This document shows, one piece after another, positions 18,345 through 29,408 of a stretch of DNA of 64,000 bases. A program made the translations under genes and the position numbers. The DNA comes from Lucinisca nassula (Eukaryota; Mollusca; Bivalvia; Lucinida; Lucinidae): positions 68,284,406 through 68,348,405 of the forward strand of contig OY757010.1 in assembly GCA_963580285.1 (NCBI GenBank), in the 5' to 3' direction. The notes under the pieces were generated by a model that saw nothing but the letters and a program-made list of their open reading frames with translations, searched no databases and was not told where the DNA came from. Every line of letters starts with the position of its first letter. Positions within the stretch are counted from its first letter, which is position 1.

Positions 18345-19205
18345 GGATTCATAATACAAGTCACAATAAAACGACCATGTATATATTAATACAATCATGA
18401 ATCAGGGTTGAGGACTCAACAACAATCGGACGTCAGAGCAGAAGAAAACAACCAGTTAGATCACGGAGGGTAGAACCCAGAAAATTTCAGGCTTCATCGC
18501 TCTTGAATTCAGAAGATTAAGGATGGGCCATGGAGGCTCCAGCATTTCAGTGGTTTCTTGCTGTCGAGTCCTCACCGTTGTCTCACCTCTGTGGTTCTTT
18601 GATTATCTGTGTTCACGGAGATGTTGCACTGATGAGTTAGGAGGCCTTCATGCGGACTGAACAAATTACTTGTCTAAATCGCGACGGAAGTAAGGGCGAG
18701 GATTGTGGCCACGTAAAATCGATTTAAGCCCCCCAGTGGAAATCTTTCCACTGACCGTTCCAAGGCGATTTATTTATGTTGTTGTTTGTTACTAACTGTG
18801 TGTATCACTTGTGTCTTTTTTATTTTGGATGGCCATATCGCCATTTTGTGAGAAATTAGCTGTCCTTATGGCCTTCCTTTGTTTAGGTTACCATTATGGT
18901 CTGGTCGCTTAATGTTTGTGTTTCTTTCCCTGTGGTGTCTTTGGTGGGTGGTGTAAGTTAATTGTATTGATTCCTGATATTTGTTTTACTTCTGCTTTTC
19001 CTAGCTCAAAAGTGATTCATAATAAAATTCATAATAAAATTCACAATAAAACGATCATGTATAGATTAATACAATCATGAATCAGGGTTGAGGACTCAAC
19101 AACAATCCGGACGTCAGAGCAGAAGAAAACCACCAGTTAGATCACAGAGGGTAGAACCTAGGAAATATCAGGATCTATCCCCTTTGAATTAAAAAGATTT
19201 AGGAT
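18345..19205. repeat. pair of ~130-bp direct repeats 0.67 kb apart
   Basis: 18400-18535 (from ATACAATCATGAATCAGGGT through CAGTTAGATCACGGAGGGTA) recurs at 19070-19205 with few changes. The sequence between them has no recognised gene. Confidence 0.6.
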
Positions 19206-19589
19206 GGACTGCCATAGAGTCCGAAGTCCAGCCCACCGCCATGCAACTGAATTGCGAAGCAAAGCTGCCCACACGCAGTCTGTCGCATAACATCCATGCT
19301 ATAAACAATGCTATTGTATTTCTCAACAATTTCCTAAACTGACCAGAAACATTTTCACTACGTAGTATTCTTCTGAATTTATAGACTAAGTCACCATAAA
19401 ATCCATATTCCGACAGTCCCAATGTCATGAGTACTATGTACACCCTGATTTTCTCTCCGAAATACGCGATATACATTTACATCTAGAAGTGAAGGCAATG
19501 ACCAGGAATCGATACAATTGCCTCACACCTCCAAGGGAAAGAAATACAAACATAAAACACTTGACCACAATGAAAACTTTAAAAGCGAT

Positions 19590-19835
19590 AAGAATATTTA
19601 TTATAACAATAATAAAACAACAGAAGAACCGCCTTGGAACGGTCAGTAATTTGGGGTGGAAAGCCAACAGGACACATACTTTCCCATATAATGGCCAATT
19701 GACTATTCAAAATAAAAAGATATTAGTGATACAAACATGCAAAGACGAACATTATAAGAATATTTATTATAACAATAATGAAACACAAAAGAAGAACCGC
19801 CATGGAATGGTCAGTAATTTTGGGTGGATTGCATC
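19590..19835 (+). repeat. ~168-bp tandem duplication
   Basis: AGAATATTTATTATAACAAT and GAACCGCC-TGGAA-GGTCAG occur at about 19590 and 19758. The CTGACCGTTCCAAGGCG segment at 18754 is an inverted partner. Short open frames here follow the repeat and are not genes. Confidence 0.5.
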
Positions 19836-19849
19836 ACAGTCGATCTAGT

Positions 19850-21625
19850 GTTAACAATATAAACTAACTTTTGATGGCCTAATCACCGCCAAGAGAATCC
19901 GTGAGAAAATACTGTTCCATATTCAAAACAATTATTCCACAAAAATGGCCGATGAAATAAAATGCTATAATATGTACGTTATATTAAATTAATTCATGAA
20001 CGCGCATGTCTTTCTGCTGACTTTGTTCCGGCTTTGACTGTTCCTCTGCAAGTCCACAAAAACGTAGTTCGGCTTAGTTTTTGTCTTTTCTTGTGTAGCT
20101 TCTCTCAAATCATGTTTATTGGCACTTTGAATAAGCTTAATTCTCCAGGAGAGGCTTGAATTGAAACTGCTTCATGGTCAGCTAGAAGGTAACTGTGAAC
20201 TGCCCTTCTTAAATCAATGGAAGTGGGGCAATGACCGTATAGAAACTATTTCATTATTTATGTCCACGAACGAATGTTGATGTCCCGGTGAGGAGCGAAT
20301 CCGCAACCTCGGTGCGAACATTTGTCTGACTGTAATGGTTCTGAAAAAAAAAATATAGTTTGCGTCTTGAAATGACATCTAACCAATTGCTGTAACAAGG
20401 GCCTTTATAAATTGTGAACAGCGAAGGTTTGGTTTAACGAGCCGTTCACTCACACAAGTTTAATGTAGGAGGAAAATTTGTTAAAATAGACACAACCAAG
20501 CACCATATTTTAAGTTTAAAATTGTTCGTCTGATGCGAAAAACAAAGTACTAATTTCAGAGATATACAATAGCATGCTTTGTAGACTTGAAGGTGCCTCT
20601 CCGGCGTAGTGGGTGGATACAAGCGCTGACTTTTAGATATGAAATCTCTCAAAGTCCTGAGTTCGATGCACGACCGGCTCACGTGTGCTGCAAAATGTTC
20701 TGGAATGGAATGTCAGGTGGTTAAACATTGTTTTTCTCCGGACACACCGGTTTTCGCCAGCCTCTGATTAAGGATTGGTTTGGTAAAAGTGAGACGAAAA
20801 CCAAACAAAAAATTAAAAAAAAATGAAATATCACCTTTATCTAGACAAGCACACTTGACAGATTTATTTCGCCATCACACAACTCAGAAACGGCAAACTG
20901 TTCAACTATATGGGCAATTCGAGACGGTGTTGACGTGATGCCAACTTTGGTCAGTTCGGAAATCGAACACATTTGAGATAAAAAATTTCTTCTGAAATGA
21001 AACTTCTTTGTACTACTGGTATATTAATTCATAACTGAATTTCTCGTGTGTGTTGTTGTTGTTGTTGTTTTTAATATAAATCCGAAACCTTTGCATAAAG
21101 GCATTGATATTCACGAATTTCTCAGAATCTGTCATTTCAGTGCCTTTTGGCGCTTTGATTATCTTTTAGCTATGCTTATCTTCTCTCACTGTACAAACTC
21201 GATCATTTCACCAACTTCACAACATTTATTTCGCTTAACCCCCATCTTGTTATACCGGAGTCCCTTCTGCGGGTCTTCACAGACGTTTTTCTATTTATCA
21301 TCTTATACTGAGTCGGTCAATATGGCCGTTATCTCAGTTAATTCCTGGGAAGAAACCAGTACTGAGAAATGTAGATAACGTGCCTTGCTCAAGGACATTA
21401 TGCATCACAAGAGTATGGCCTGCCCACTGTAGACAAACGCCGGAAAATTTCACAGGACCTCGAAGTTTTTCGGGCTGCGCTCGCTATATACTGTAAGACA
21501 CTTAAATTTGATGGCAGCAAATTTTTGCGGTTTTTATGAGCGAACCTTTTGGCGGATTTATATTTTGGCGGAAATATTTTTTTAAAATCCGTTATTTCTA
21601 ACTTAGCCCTGTCTAACTTATTCAG
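19850..21625. other. no recognisable gene; small SINE-E fragment at 20276-20340
   Basis: AT-rich. GTGAGGAGCGAATCCGCAAC near 20289 resembles the tRNA-like B-box side of SINE-E in minus orientation. A GTTGTT repeat lies at 21050. I see nothing else. Confidence 0.4.
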
Positions 21626-21627
21626 GA

Positions 21628-22618
21628 CAGTTTCCTCACCATAGAAGGGGTGGATAGCGTCCAGGTGCTACAAAATGATCTAAACACCCTGGCTGCATGG
21701 GAGTCTAGGTGGGACATGGAGTTCAACCTCTCGAAGTGCCAGGTGGTAAGGGTGACTACTTCCAGGAGACCAATAAATGTCCTACATCACCTGCATGGGC
21801 AAGTCCTGGAGGTGGTCACCAGTGCAAGCCGGTGGCCAGTCCTGGAACTCCCACATAGACAGGATTGCTGGAAAAGCAAATAGGACCCTTGGATTTCTTA
21901 GAAGGAACATCAAGACGAATTTACCAAGGGTGAGAGAGACTGCCCGCAACACTCTGGTACGGCCCCAACTGGAGTAAACAGCCCCTATATGGGACCCCTT
22001 TACCGAAACCAAGATACTCCAGTTGGAAAAAGTCAAAAGGAGGACTGCTCGCTGGACCACCACTGACTATGGCACAAGGTAAAGCGTTACAGTCATGCTT
22101 GATAGACTTTGTTGGAGATCCCTAGAACCGAGACGTGCTGATGCGCGTCTATGCTTGTTCTACCGTATAGTTCGTGGACTTGTAGCAATTCCTGTACCAG
22201 TAAACATCTAGCTCAATACCATTGTGTCCAGTTATTGCCACATTTTGCTTACCGCCAAGTCCAGGCAACCAACAACTATTATAAGCATTCCCTTTTTCCT
22301 CTGGCAATGGTCCAGTGGAATGCCCTCCCTGAGTCAGTTGTATGCTTACCAACAATTGACGCGTTCAAGGAAGCAGTTAGCAAGCTATAACACTCTAGGC
22401 CATAGATCCAAACATGGTGTTTTGAATTGTTTTTAACCACTCTACTCACCTACTTTTGACCTTTATCTTTGCTCACCTCACTATCTTATCTTGTACTTTA
22501 TCTCATTACTCATACTTTTTTCAGCACTGACGGCGCACACCTGTCAAGAATGTCCGTGTGGGCATGTGACAGTAGATAGGTATGGTAGTGTAGGATATGG
22601 TAGGTAGGTAGGTAGGTA
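21628..22618 (+). pseudogene. LINE-C copy 1: 5'-truncated RT and 3' end
   Basis: Starts inside RT just after the catalytic YxDD region (LQNDLNTLAAWESRWDMEFN, about 21670), continues with the KANRTLGFLRRNIKTN block (about 21870-21920) and thumb, and ends in a (GGTA)n tail at 22600-22618. Frameshifts and stops occur throughout. The 3' tail sequence (GTGACAGTAGATAGGTA) is shared with copy 2, so both belong to one family. Confidence 0.85.
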
Positions 22619-24512
22619 CCGATACACGAGAGAAGGCTGATGTACACAATCAGCAGTTTCACTCGATATTCACTGCTAAGGAACCTCTCTCATTATCACG
22701 GTTATGTACAATGAAGCTCTAGGATGTTGCTGACGGTGGTACAATGGACCCTGATACAGTTCCATCTGGAGTGCTCAACTCCACCCCAGTAATTGAGGAC
22801 TTTTGTATCTCTGTCAGCGGCATACTGAAGCTCTTACAAAACCTGAAACCTGGAAAATCAGCTGGACCAGACCAACTCAAGCCCCTTTTGTTGAAAGAAC
22901 TGAGAGAGGAAATTGCACCAATCATCCAGGTCATCTTTGAGCGATCAATTTAGACCGGTAAGCTCCCAGCTGATTGGTGCAAGGCCCAAGTAAACCCAGT
23001 CTTCAAGAAGGATGACAAGTCGTCCGCTGCCGATTACAGGCCTATCTCCCTGACTTGCATACTTTGCAAGGTCACCGAACATGTAATGGCTTCCCACTTG
23101 GTAAAACACCTTGACAAATATGACCTTCTGTACGATTTACAGCACGGCTTTAGAGAAAAAGGGTCATGTGAGACACAGCTTACCATGTTGATCGAGGACC
23201 TTGCTAGGAGAGTGAGTGCAGGTAAAGAAATTGATTTAGTACTGCTGGACTTTTCAAAGGCCTTTGATAAAGTTAAACACTCCAAACTCCTTTGGAAGCT
23301 CCGTCAGTAGGGAATCAGGGGTACTACACTATCCTGGATCCGTGTCTTCCTGGGAAACCGGTCCCAGGCGGTAGTACTTGATGGCGAGGAATCGGGTTCG
23401 GTCCCTGTAACCTCTGGTGTCCCTCAGAGCGCAGTGATCCTCTTCCTAGTTTATATCAATGACCTGCCGGCTGAGCTGTCATCACATGTGCGTCTGTTTG
23501 CATATGACACGGCCGTGTACCTGACAATTTGAGGTACGGAAGACGGAACTGTGCTACAAAATGACCTGGACAGACTATCTATGTGGGAGGACCAATGGGA
23601 CATGGAGTTCAACCCATCCAAATGCCAGTTGGTACGGGTGACAACAGCCAGGAGAGCAATAAATTCAATGTACACTTAACACGGTCAAATTCCGGAGGTT
23701 GTCCAGTGCTAGGTACTTGGGGTTGATATCTCCAGTGGTCTATCAAGGAAATGTCACATAGACCGTATAACTGCAAATGCTAACCGGACCTTAGGATTCA
23801 TTAAAAGAAACATTAAAACCAAAAATCCGAAGGTACGAGAGACTGCCTACAGCACCTTGGTCCGCACTCAGCGGGAAAACGCCGCCCACATCTGGGACCC
23901 CCATACTAAGGAGAAAATACTCCAGCTTGAAAAAGTCCTACGTAGGGCAGCACCCTGTGCCACAGGTAATTACGATTACCGGTCAAGCGTAACTGCCGTG
24001 GTCGACTATCTTGGTTGGAGAACCTTAGAGCAGAGACGGGCAGATGCGCGCCTTTGCCTTTTTTTATAAAATTGTTCACGGTTATGTAACAGTGCCCCTC
24101 CCTAAATACATACAACCTGTTGCTAAGGAAAACTTGCCACTCTTTGACCTTCCGTCAACTTCACACAACTATAAATATTCATATAAGTACTGATTCTTCC
24201 CATTAGCTTTTGTTCAGTGGAATGTCCTATATGATGCCGCTGCATGCTCACCAGACCTGGAATCATTCAAGGTCGCAGTTAGTGTGCTGGCGCACTCCAG
24301 GCCCTAGATCCATAGGTTGTTGTTTTTAACCTGATTTTAGCTGATCTTCACTATTTTAACCTATTATCTTTAGTCCCCTTCACTATCTGCTTTTAACTTT
24401 TCTTTTCGACTCCGCATCTGCCTAGAATGTCCTCGCAGGCGTGTGGCAGTATATGAAGATAGGTAGGTATGTTTAGGTAGGTGGGTAGGTAGGTATGTAG
24501 GTAGGTAGGTAG
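22619..24512 (+). pseudogene. LINE-C copy 2: decayed RT, directly after copy 1's tail
   Basis: Begins at the (GGTA)n tail of copy 1 with a pre-RT segment and carries RT blocks in order: LKPGKSAGPDQLKP (about 22840), DYRPISLTC (about 23030), QHGFREKGSCETQL (about 23140), LLDFSKAFDKVKHSKL (about 23245), FAYDTAVY in place of FADDxxxY (about 23500), CHIDRITANANRTLGF (about 23755) and the thumb. It ends in (GTAG)n at 24470-24512. The catalytic Asp changed to Tyr and several stops make it inactive. Clade: CR1/Jockey-like. Confidence 0.88.
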
Positions 24513-24554
24513 AGCTACTGCGACAAACAAAGTATCCGTTAACAAATACTCACC

Positions 24555-24718
24555 TGCCTTCGTTTATCTTCCCAGGACTGCCCCTGATAATGCGAGCGTA
24601 AGCTAAGGGAGCTCCTAGTACCATTTTTACGCCTTTGGTATGGTGTGGCCGAGGAACGAACCACGACCTCCTAATCCCGAAGCGGACGCTCTACCACTGA
24701 GCTATCTGGGCTCGTAAG
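24555..24718 (-). mobile_element. SINE-E copy, tRNA-derived head
   Basis: On the minus strand: GAGCCCAGATAGCTCAGTGG (A box), TAGAGCG, then B box GGTTCGTTCC, followed by CCATACCAAAGGCG and GGTACTAGGAGCTCC. The head resembles an ordinary tRNA D-arm and T-arm but is extended into a SINE body shared with 62222-62360. Confidence 0.7.
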
Positions 24719-24727
24719 TCCACGTCA

Positions 24728-24806
24728 TGTGCGTGGTCGGTTTCAGCTCTGCGTGGAAGCATCATGCAGCCCAATCTATTTCTCAAAGCCCCGATGGGCG
24801 GGGGCT
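24728..24806 (-). repeat. SINE-like family C fragment
   Basis: GTGGTCGGTTTCAGCTCTGC through AAGCCCCGATGGGCGGGGGC, matching one end of the copy at 50446. It abuts LINE-B RT sequence. Confidence 0.65.
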
Positions 24807-24814
24807 GGTGCCGT

Positions 24815-25365
24815 TTAAGACGTGAAGTCCCGCACTGCATCAAGACTGATTTGATCATCATGGATTTCGCCAAGGCCTTTGACAAGGTACCTCACAGAAG
24901 GCTATTGTACAAATTGGACTTCTATGGGATAAGAGGATCCACACATAATTGGATTAGCTCATGGCTCTCCGGGCGCTCTCAACAAGTTGTACTTGATGGC
25001 CAAGCGTCTGATCCAGCCCCTGTTCTATCTAGTGTCCCACAAGGTTCGGTCCTTGGACCGGTCCTCTTTTTTTTTTTTTGGTTTTCACAAATGATCTCCC
25101 TGATAATATCAGGTCATATCTCCGTTTGTTTGCTGGTGATTGTGTCATGTATAGGGACATATATTCTCCTTCTGACTGTCGCATTTTACAAGATGACCTG
25201 GATCGCCTTGCACAATGGGAAGCAGATTGGCAGATGAAGTTCAATGTAGCCAAATGCTATTCGATGAGGGTGTCACGACACATTCAGGACAAGCAAATTA
25301 AGTATGATTACACACTACACCAGAAAACTTTGGAGCAAGTTCATTCCGCCAAATATCTTGGTATC
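24815..25365 (+). pseudogene. LINE-B copy 1, left part, split by LINE-A
   Basis: RT blocks LIIMDFAKAFDKVPHRRLLY (about 24855), RGSTHNWISSWLSGRSQQ (about 24930) and the region after the catalytic site, ending AKYLGI at 25365. A T(12) run at 25069-25080 shifts the frame. The FADD motif reads FAGDC here (Asp to Gly). It continues at 28086 after the LINE-A insertion. Confidence 0.85.
25358..25365 (+). other. target-site duplication TTGGTATC, left copy
   Basis: TTGGTATC here and at 28086-28093 bracket LINE-A copy 2. The uninterrupted LINE-B at about 31650 has the sequence once. Confidence 0.75.
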
Positions 25366-28085
25366 TTGATAGGAACTCTCATGGCGGTGGGATGATGTTT
25401 CCCATTCATAAAGACATCCCTCACATGCCTTTCATGGAACTGGAAAATGACACCGAATCGGTCTGGGTTAAGGTTTTTGCAAATAAAACTTCCCACTTCG
25501 TAGCAAGTTGGTATCGACCACCAAGTGGTACGGTCGAAAACTTTCAGTTATTTAAAGACCAACTGGATTGCATTAAATCGCAGCATAAGGGTAAAAACTC
25601 CCGGCTGTACATGTTCTAGGTGACCTCAACTTCAGAGACATTGCTTGACCCGACAGGCTCAGCAAACACCGCACAATTCTGAGTCAGTCCGAAGGACAAA
25701 ATATTAATTGACATTATGAACTATCATGGCCTTGAAAAAATTGTAAACGTCCCCACTCGTGATAAGAACACATTGGATCTGATCCTTACGACTTTGCCAG
25801 GACAATTCGAAAACATTCATTCCCCAGATAAACTAAGTGACCTCGATATTGTCTCTGGATATTTAAAAATTCACATCCCACCAATAAAGAAACCTCGGAG
25901 GAAGGTGTACTCATATCAGAAAGGTGACTATGAAACTATGAGGAAGGAAGCACTCAGATTTGCAAAGAAGAAATACTTTAATGGTCATTCAGATGTTCTG
26001 TCTGTACAGGAGAAATTTGATTTGATAACTTCTTTCATTCATACTTCGGCCGAAAATCATATCCCCTCAAAAACAAGTAGGTCTGTATTTTCTATTCCCT
26101 GATCACTCCAGAGATAAAAAGAAAAATTCACAGAAGGAATAAGATTCATGCAAAGGCAAAAAAGACGGGAAGTAGTAAACTCCGGACAAAATTTGAAAAC
26201 TTGAGACGTGAAATCAAGACTGATATAAAAAAAATCAGCATGATTTATATGTGAATAACTAAGTAGGTGATGTAAAGGCAAATCCCAGAGACTTCTACAG
26301 ATATATCAATAGCCAGAAGAAAGACAGGCAAGGTATCCCGCCCCTTAATAAAAGAGGAGGGAACGGGGTTGCTGAATCAGACTCTGAAAGGGCAGAGGAA
26401 CTAGTTGGTCAATTCAATGATGCGTTTAATAAAACTGAGTTCACGGAGGTTCCATTGACTGGAAGATCGGCCCCGTTCATGAATAATATTGTTATGACAG
26501 CTGCAGGAGTGATCAAGTTACTTCAAGGCTTAAACCCCAGTAAGGCCTTAGGACCTGATGAGCTTCATCATAGAGTCCTGAAGGAACTAGCAAATGAGTT
26601 GGGTCCAGTTTTTGCACACTTGTTTCAACAGTTTCTTGATGCGGGTGAAATCCCCATAGAATGGCTCTTAGCAAACATTTGTCCACTCTTCAAAAAAGGA
26701 GATAGGGCTCTTGTCCGTAATTATCGCCTTGTGTCTCTGACTTGTGTTCTGTGTAAATTGCTGGAACATATAGTCTGCTCAAACATCATGGCCCACTTGG
26801 ACGAACATAAACTTTTTTCAGACAGACAACATGCATTTAGGAAAAGGCACAGTTGTGAAACTCAGCTAAGCACAGTTATTAATGACTTGGCAACAATCTT
26901 GGACAAAGGGGGACAAGTGGACACATTTATTCTGGACTTCGAGAAGGCTTTTGACACCCCTCCTCATGGACTTCTTAAATCTAAGTTATTTGGTTATGGA
27001 ATTGGGGGAAAGACTCTCAAATGGATAGATTCCTTTCTTTGCTACAGAAAACAGCGGGTTGTTGTTAATGGTGAATCTTCAGAGTGGGCTCCAGTTTTGT
27101 CTGGAGTCCCGCAAGGAACCGTTCTTGGTCCACTTTTGTTCTCCCTGTACATCAATGATATTTCCACTGACATTGACTCAGAAATAAGACTGTTCGCACA
27201 TGACTGTGTTTGTTACCGGGAAATCAGAGATACAGATGACTCATTGAAACTTCAGGCTGACATAGATAGATTAGGATGTTGGGCCCGAAAATGGGCATGA
27301 GATTTCAGCCAGTTAAATGCAATATTATGCAAATAACTAGGAAGAGATCTAATAAAGTTGAGGCTTCTTACACCTTAGAGGGAACGGTCCTCGAAAATGT
27401 GGACTCCATTAAATACCTTGGAGTGACAATCTCACAAAACTTGAGATGGAATACTCATATTAGCAACATATGTACTAAGGCAAATAGAACGCTTGGTTTC
27501 CTGAGGCGAAATCTTCATCAGTGCCCTCAGGATGTAAAAGAGGCAGCATATAAAGGTCTTGTGCGCCCAATCTTGGAATATGGTAGTTATATCTGGGACC
27601 CCAGTGGAGTGGTCCTTAACGATGAAATTGAGAAAGTTCAGAATAGAGCTGCTAGATTTGTAACAGGCAATTACTGCTTTGAAACTGGGAGCATGACTGG
27701 AATACTTGGAAAATTAAAATGGGAGTCTCTCAAGAAAAGGAGAAAAATCAGTAGGCTAATCCTTTTATACAATGGTCTAAACGGTGCTGCTAGCATTCCA
27801 ACAGATGACCTTGTTCCCACAGCTAGACACTGTAGAAATCACCATTCGGCGTTTCAGACCCTTACTGCAGGAACCGACATTTATAAAGGGTCGTTCTATC
27901 CCAGAACCATTAGAGATTGGAATGCCCTTCCCGATTCGATTATTTCGACAGCTGAAGGTGCTGATGATTGTGTAGCTAAATTTACATCTATGGTTAGAGC
28001 TAGGGACTAACTTCCCAGATCACAGGTCCTGGTGTATGAATGTCATTTGACGTGTCACCAGTAACAATTCTGATTCTGATTCTAA
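25366..28085 (+). pseudogene. LINE-A copy 2: 5'-truncated EN-RT, inserted in LINE-B
   Basis: Starts inside the endonuclease (SHGGG then VASWYRPPSGTVENF and VLGDLNFRDIA) and continues with IVNVPTRDKNTLDLILT (about 25740). RT follows: LNPSKALGPDELHHRVLKE (about 26530), RLVSLTCVLCKLLEH, HAFRKRHSCETQL, FILDFEKAFDTPPHGLLKS and SGVPQGTVLGPLLFSLYIND. The catalytic motif reads FAHD instead of FADD. A frameshift near 27290 separates the C-terminal part (KYLGVTISQNLRWNTHI to a stop at 28010). The 3' UTR ends in TTCTGA-type repeats at 28062-28085. Inactive. Confidence 0.92.
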
Positions 28086-28650
28086 TTGGTATCAAAATCA
28101 CTGACGATCTCGATTGGGATCAACATATCTCTGAAATAACATCTAAAGCGACTAGGACCTTAGGATTCCTTAGGCGTAATTTGGCTTTTGCACCTCGGCA
28201 GACAAAGGATGTTGCATATAAAACATTGGTTCGCCCTCAGCTTGAATATGCATCACCCATTTGGCATCCAAATGTTAAAACTCAGATTCAGCAGGTGGAG
28301 AAGGTGCAGAGGAAAGCTGCTCGATGGACCTGCAGACGATGGCGAAATAGAAGTAGCGTCGGTGACATGCTTGATGAGCTACATGTAGAGTGACCATCCC
28401 TGGAGACCCGTCGTGAGCAGTCCTCCTTAACCTTCTTATACAAGATACATTCTGGTACAGTATCAATTAACAAGGATAGGTAATTGACCCCTGCAACAGT
28501 GTCAACCCGGACAAGGGCATCAAGAGCAAATAACTCACAGTATCGTAGGTACCAGTCCTGTGGTGATGCCCTGAAAAACTCTTACTTCCCTAGAACTATT
28601 CCTCAGTGGAATAGTCTTCCATCTTCTGCGGTGAATGCCAAGACCGCAGA
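28086..28650 (+). pseudogene. LINE-B copy 1, right part
   Basis: Resumes where 25365 stopped: DDLDWDQHISEITSKATRTL, LGFLRRNLAFAPRQTKD, RPQLEYASPIWHP and the thumb. It is truncated near 28650, before the 3' UTR, where LINE-B copy 2 begins. Together with 24815-25365 it forms one interrupted element. Confidence 0.88.
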
Positions 28651-28682
28651 GTAACCATAGAGTGACCAGAAAACCAATAATA

Positions 28683-29408
28683 ATGAGTCACTTTGCATTT
28701 GACCTCCTCTTTGGAGTATGTTGCATGTTGCTGGCAACAAGACTTGCATCTCTTCTCAGTTGCAGTGGACAGGATCTACAGGAAATCCCAGTTAACTTTT
28801 TTCCAGTTTATGCGGACACATGTGGTACAACAGCAATCGACCATTACTTAGCATTTCATTTGTCCCATGTTTGTACAATATCAATCTTAAAAAAATCTCT
28901 AAGAATGAAGGGGTTTCCTGGTTCAAATAAACTTTTCTACTTGTATATATTTACAGTTGTTATAGGTAATGCTTGGGATGTTGAATCAAATCCTGGTCCA
29001 AACTCCCGAAATGACAGTTCACACTTCCCTTGTGGACTCTGTCAAAAAAGTGTTGGTTGGGAAGACCGGGGAATTTGTTGCGACACCTGCAATGTCTGGT
29101 ATCACATAGGATGTCAAGGCATGTCATTAACTATGTATAGTTTTTACAACAGATCATTGAATAAAAATGTTGCATGGGAGTGTATGAAATGTGGAATGCC
29201 AAACTTTTCCACATCTCTGTTTGACACCTCATCTTCTATAGACACCTACAACCACTTTGAACCTTTATCTACCCTATCCGAGCCTGATAGTCCGATACCA
29301 GACAACATCGGCCCACCCATGGCAGCTTCATCGCCCATTGTGCAGCGGTCGAAAGAAGCTAAACGAAGACCAAAAAGGCGGTCCTTAACCATCCCCTCAG
29401 AATATTGA
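28683..29408 (+). CDS. LINE-B ORF1: hydrophobic leader, 2A-like motif, PHD finger
   Basis: The ATG at 28683 (MSHFAFDLLFGVC) fits better than the in-frame one at 28635, which belongs to the preceding LINE fragment. Layout: hydrophobic N-terminal segment (first ~30 residues); IGNAWDVESNPGP, whose last 8 residues (28977-29000) match the 2A consensus D-x-E-x-N-P-G-P exactly; PHD-type Cys4-His-Cys3 finger from CGLCQKS through CDTCNVWYHIGC to WECMKCG (about 29029-29200); a basic tail KRRPKRRS; stop at 29406. 2A peptides make the ribosome skip the Gly-Pro bond; 2A motifs are known in several APE-type LINEs. PHD fingers are known in CR1-like ORF1 proteins. The frame is open. Confidence 0.85.
   Translation: MSHFAFDLLFGVCCMLLATRLASLLSCSGQDLQEIPVNFFPVYADTCGTTAIDHYLAFHLSHVCTISILKKSLRMKGFPGSNKLFYLYIFTVVIGNAWDVESNPGPNSRNDSSHFPCGLCQKSVGWEDRGICCDTCNVWYHIGCQGMSLTMYSFYNRSLNKNVAWECMKCGMPNFSTSLFDTSSSIDTYNHFEPLSTLSEPDSPIPDNIGPPMAASSPIVQRSKEAKRRPKRRSLTIPSEY
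28977..29000 (+). other. 2A-like ribosome-skipping motif
   Basis: Codes DVESNPGP, preceded by hydrophobic residues (FYLYIFTVVIGNAW). Predicted to release the leader and restart at the final Pro, separating it from the PHD-finger protein. Confidence 0.75.

Noticed and set aside
24655..24718. A functional tRNA gene on the minus strand
   Set aside because: Same reason: the tRNA-like part is the head of SINE-E.
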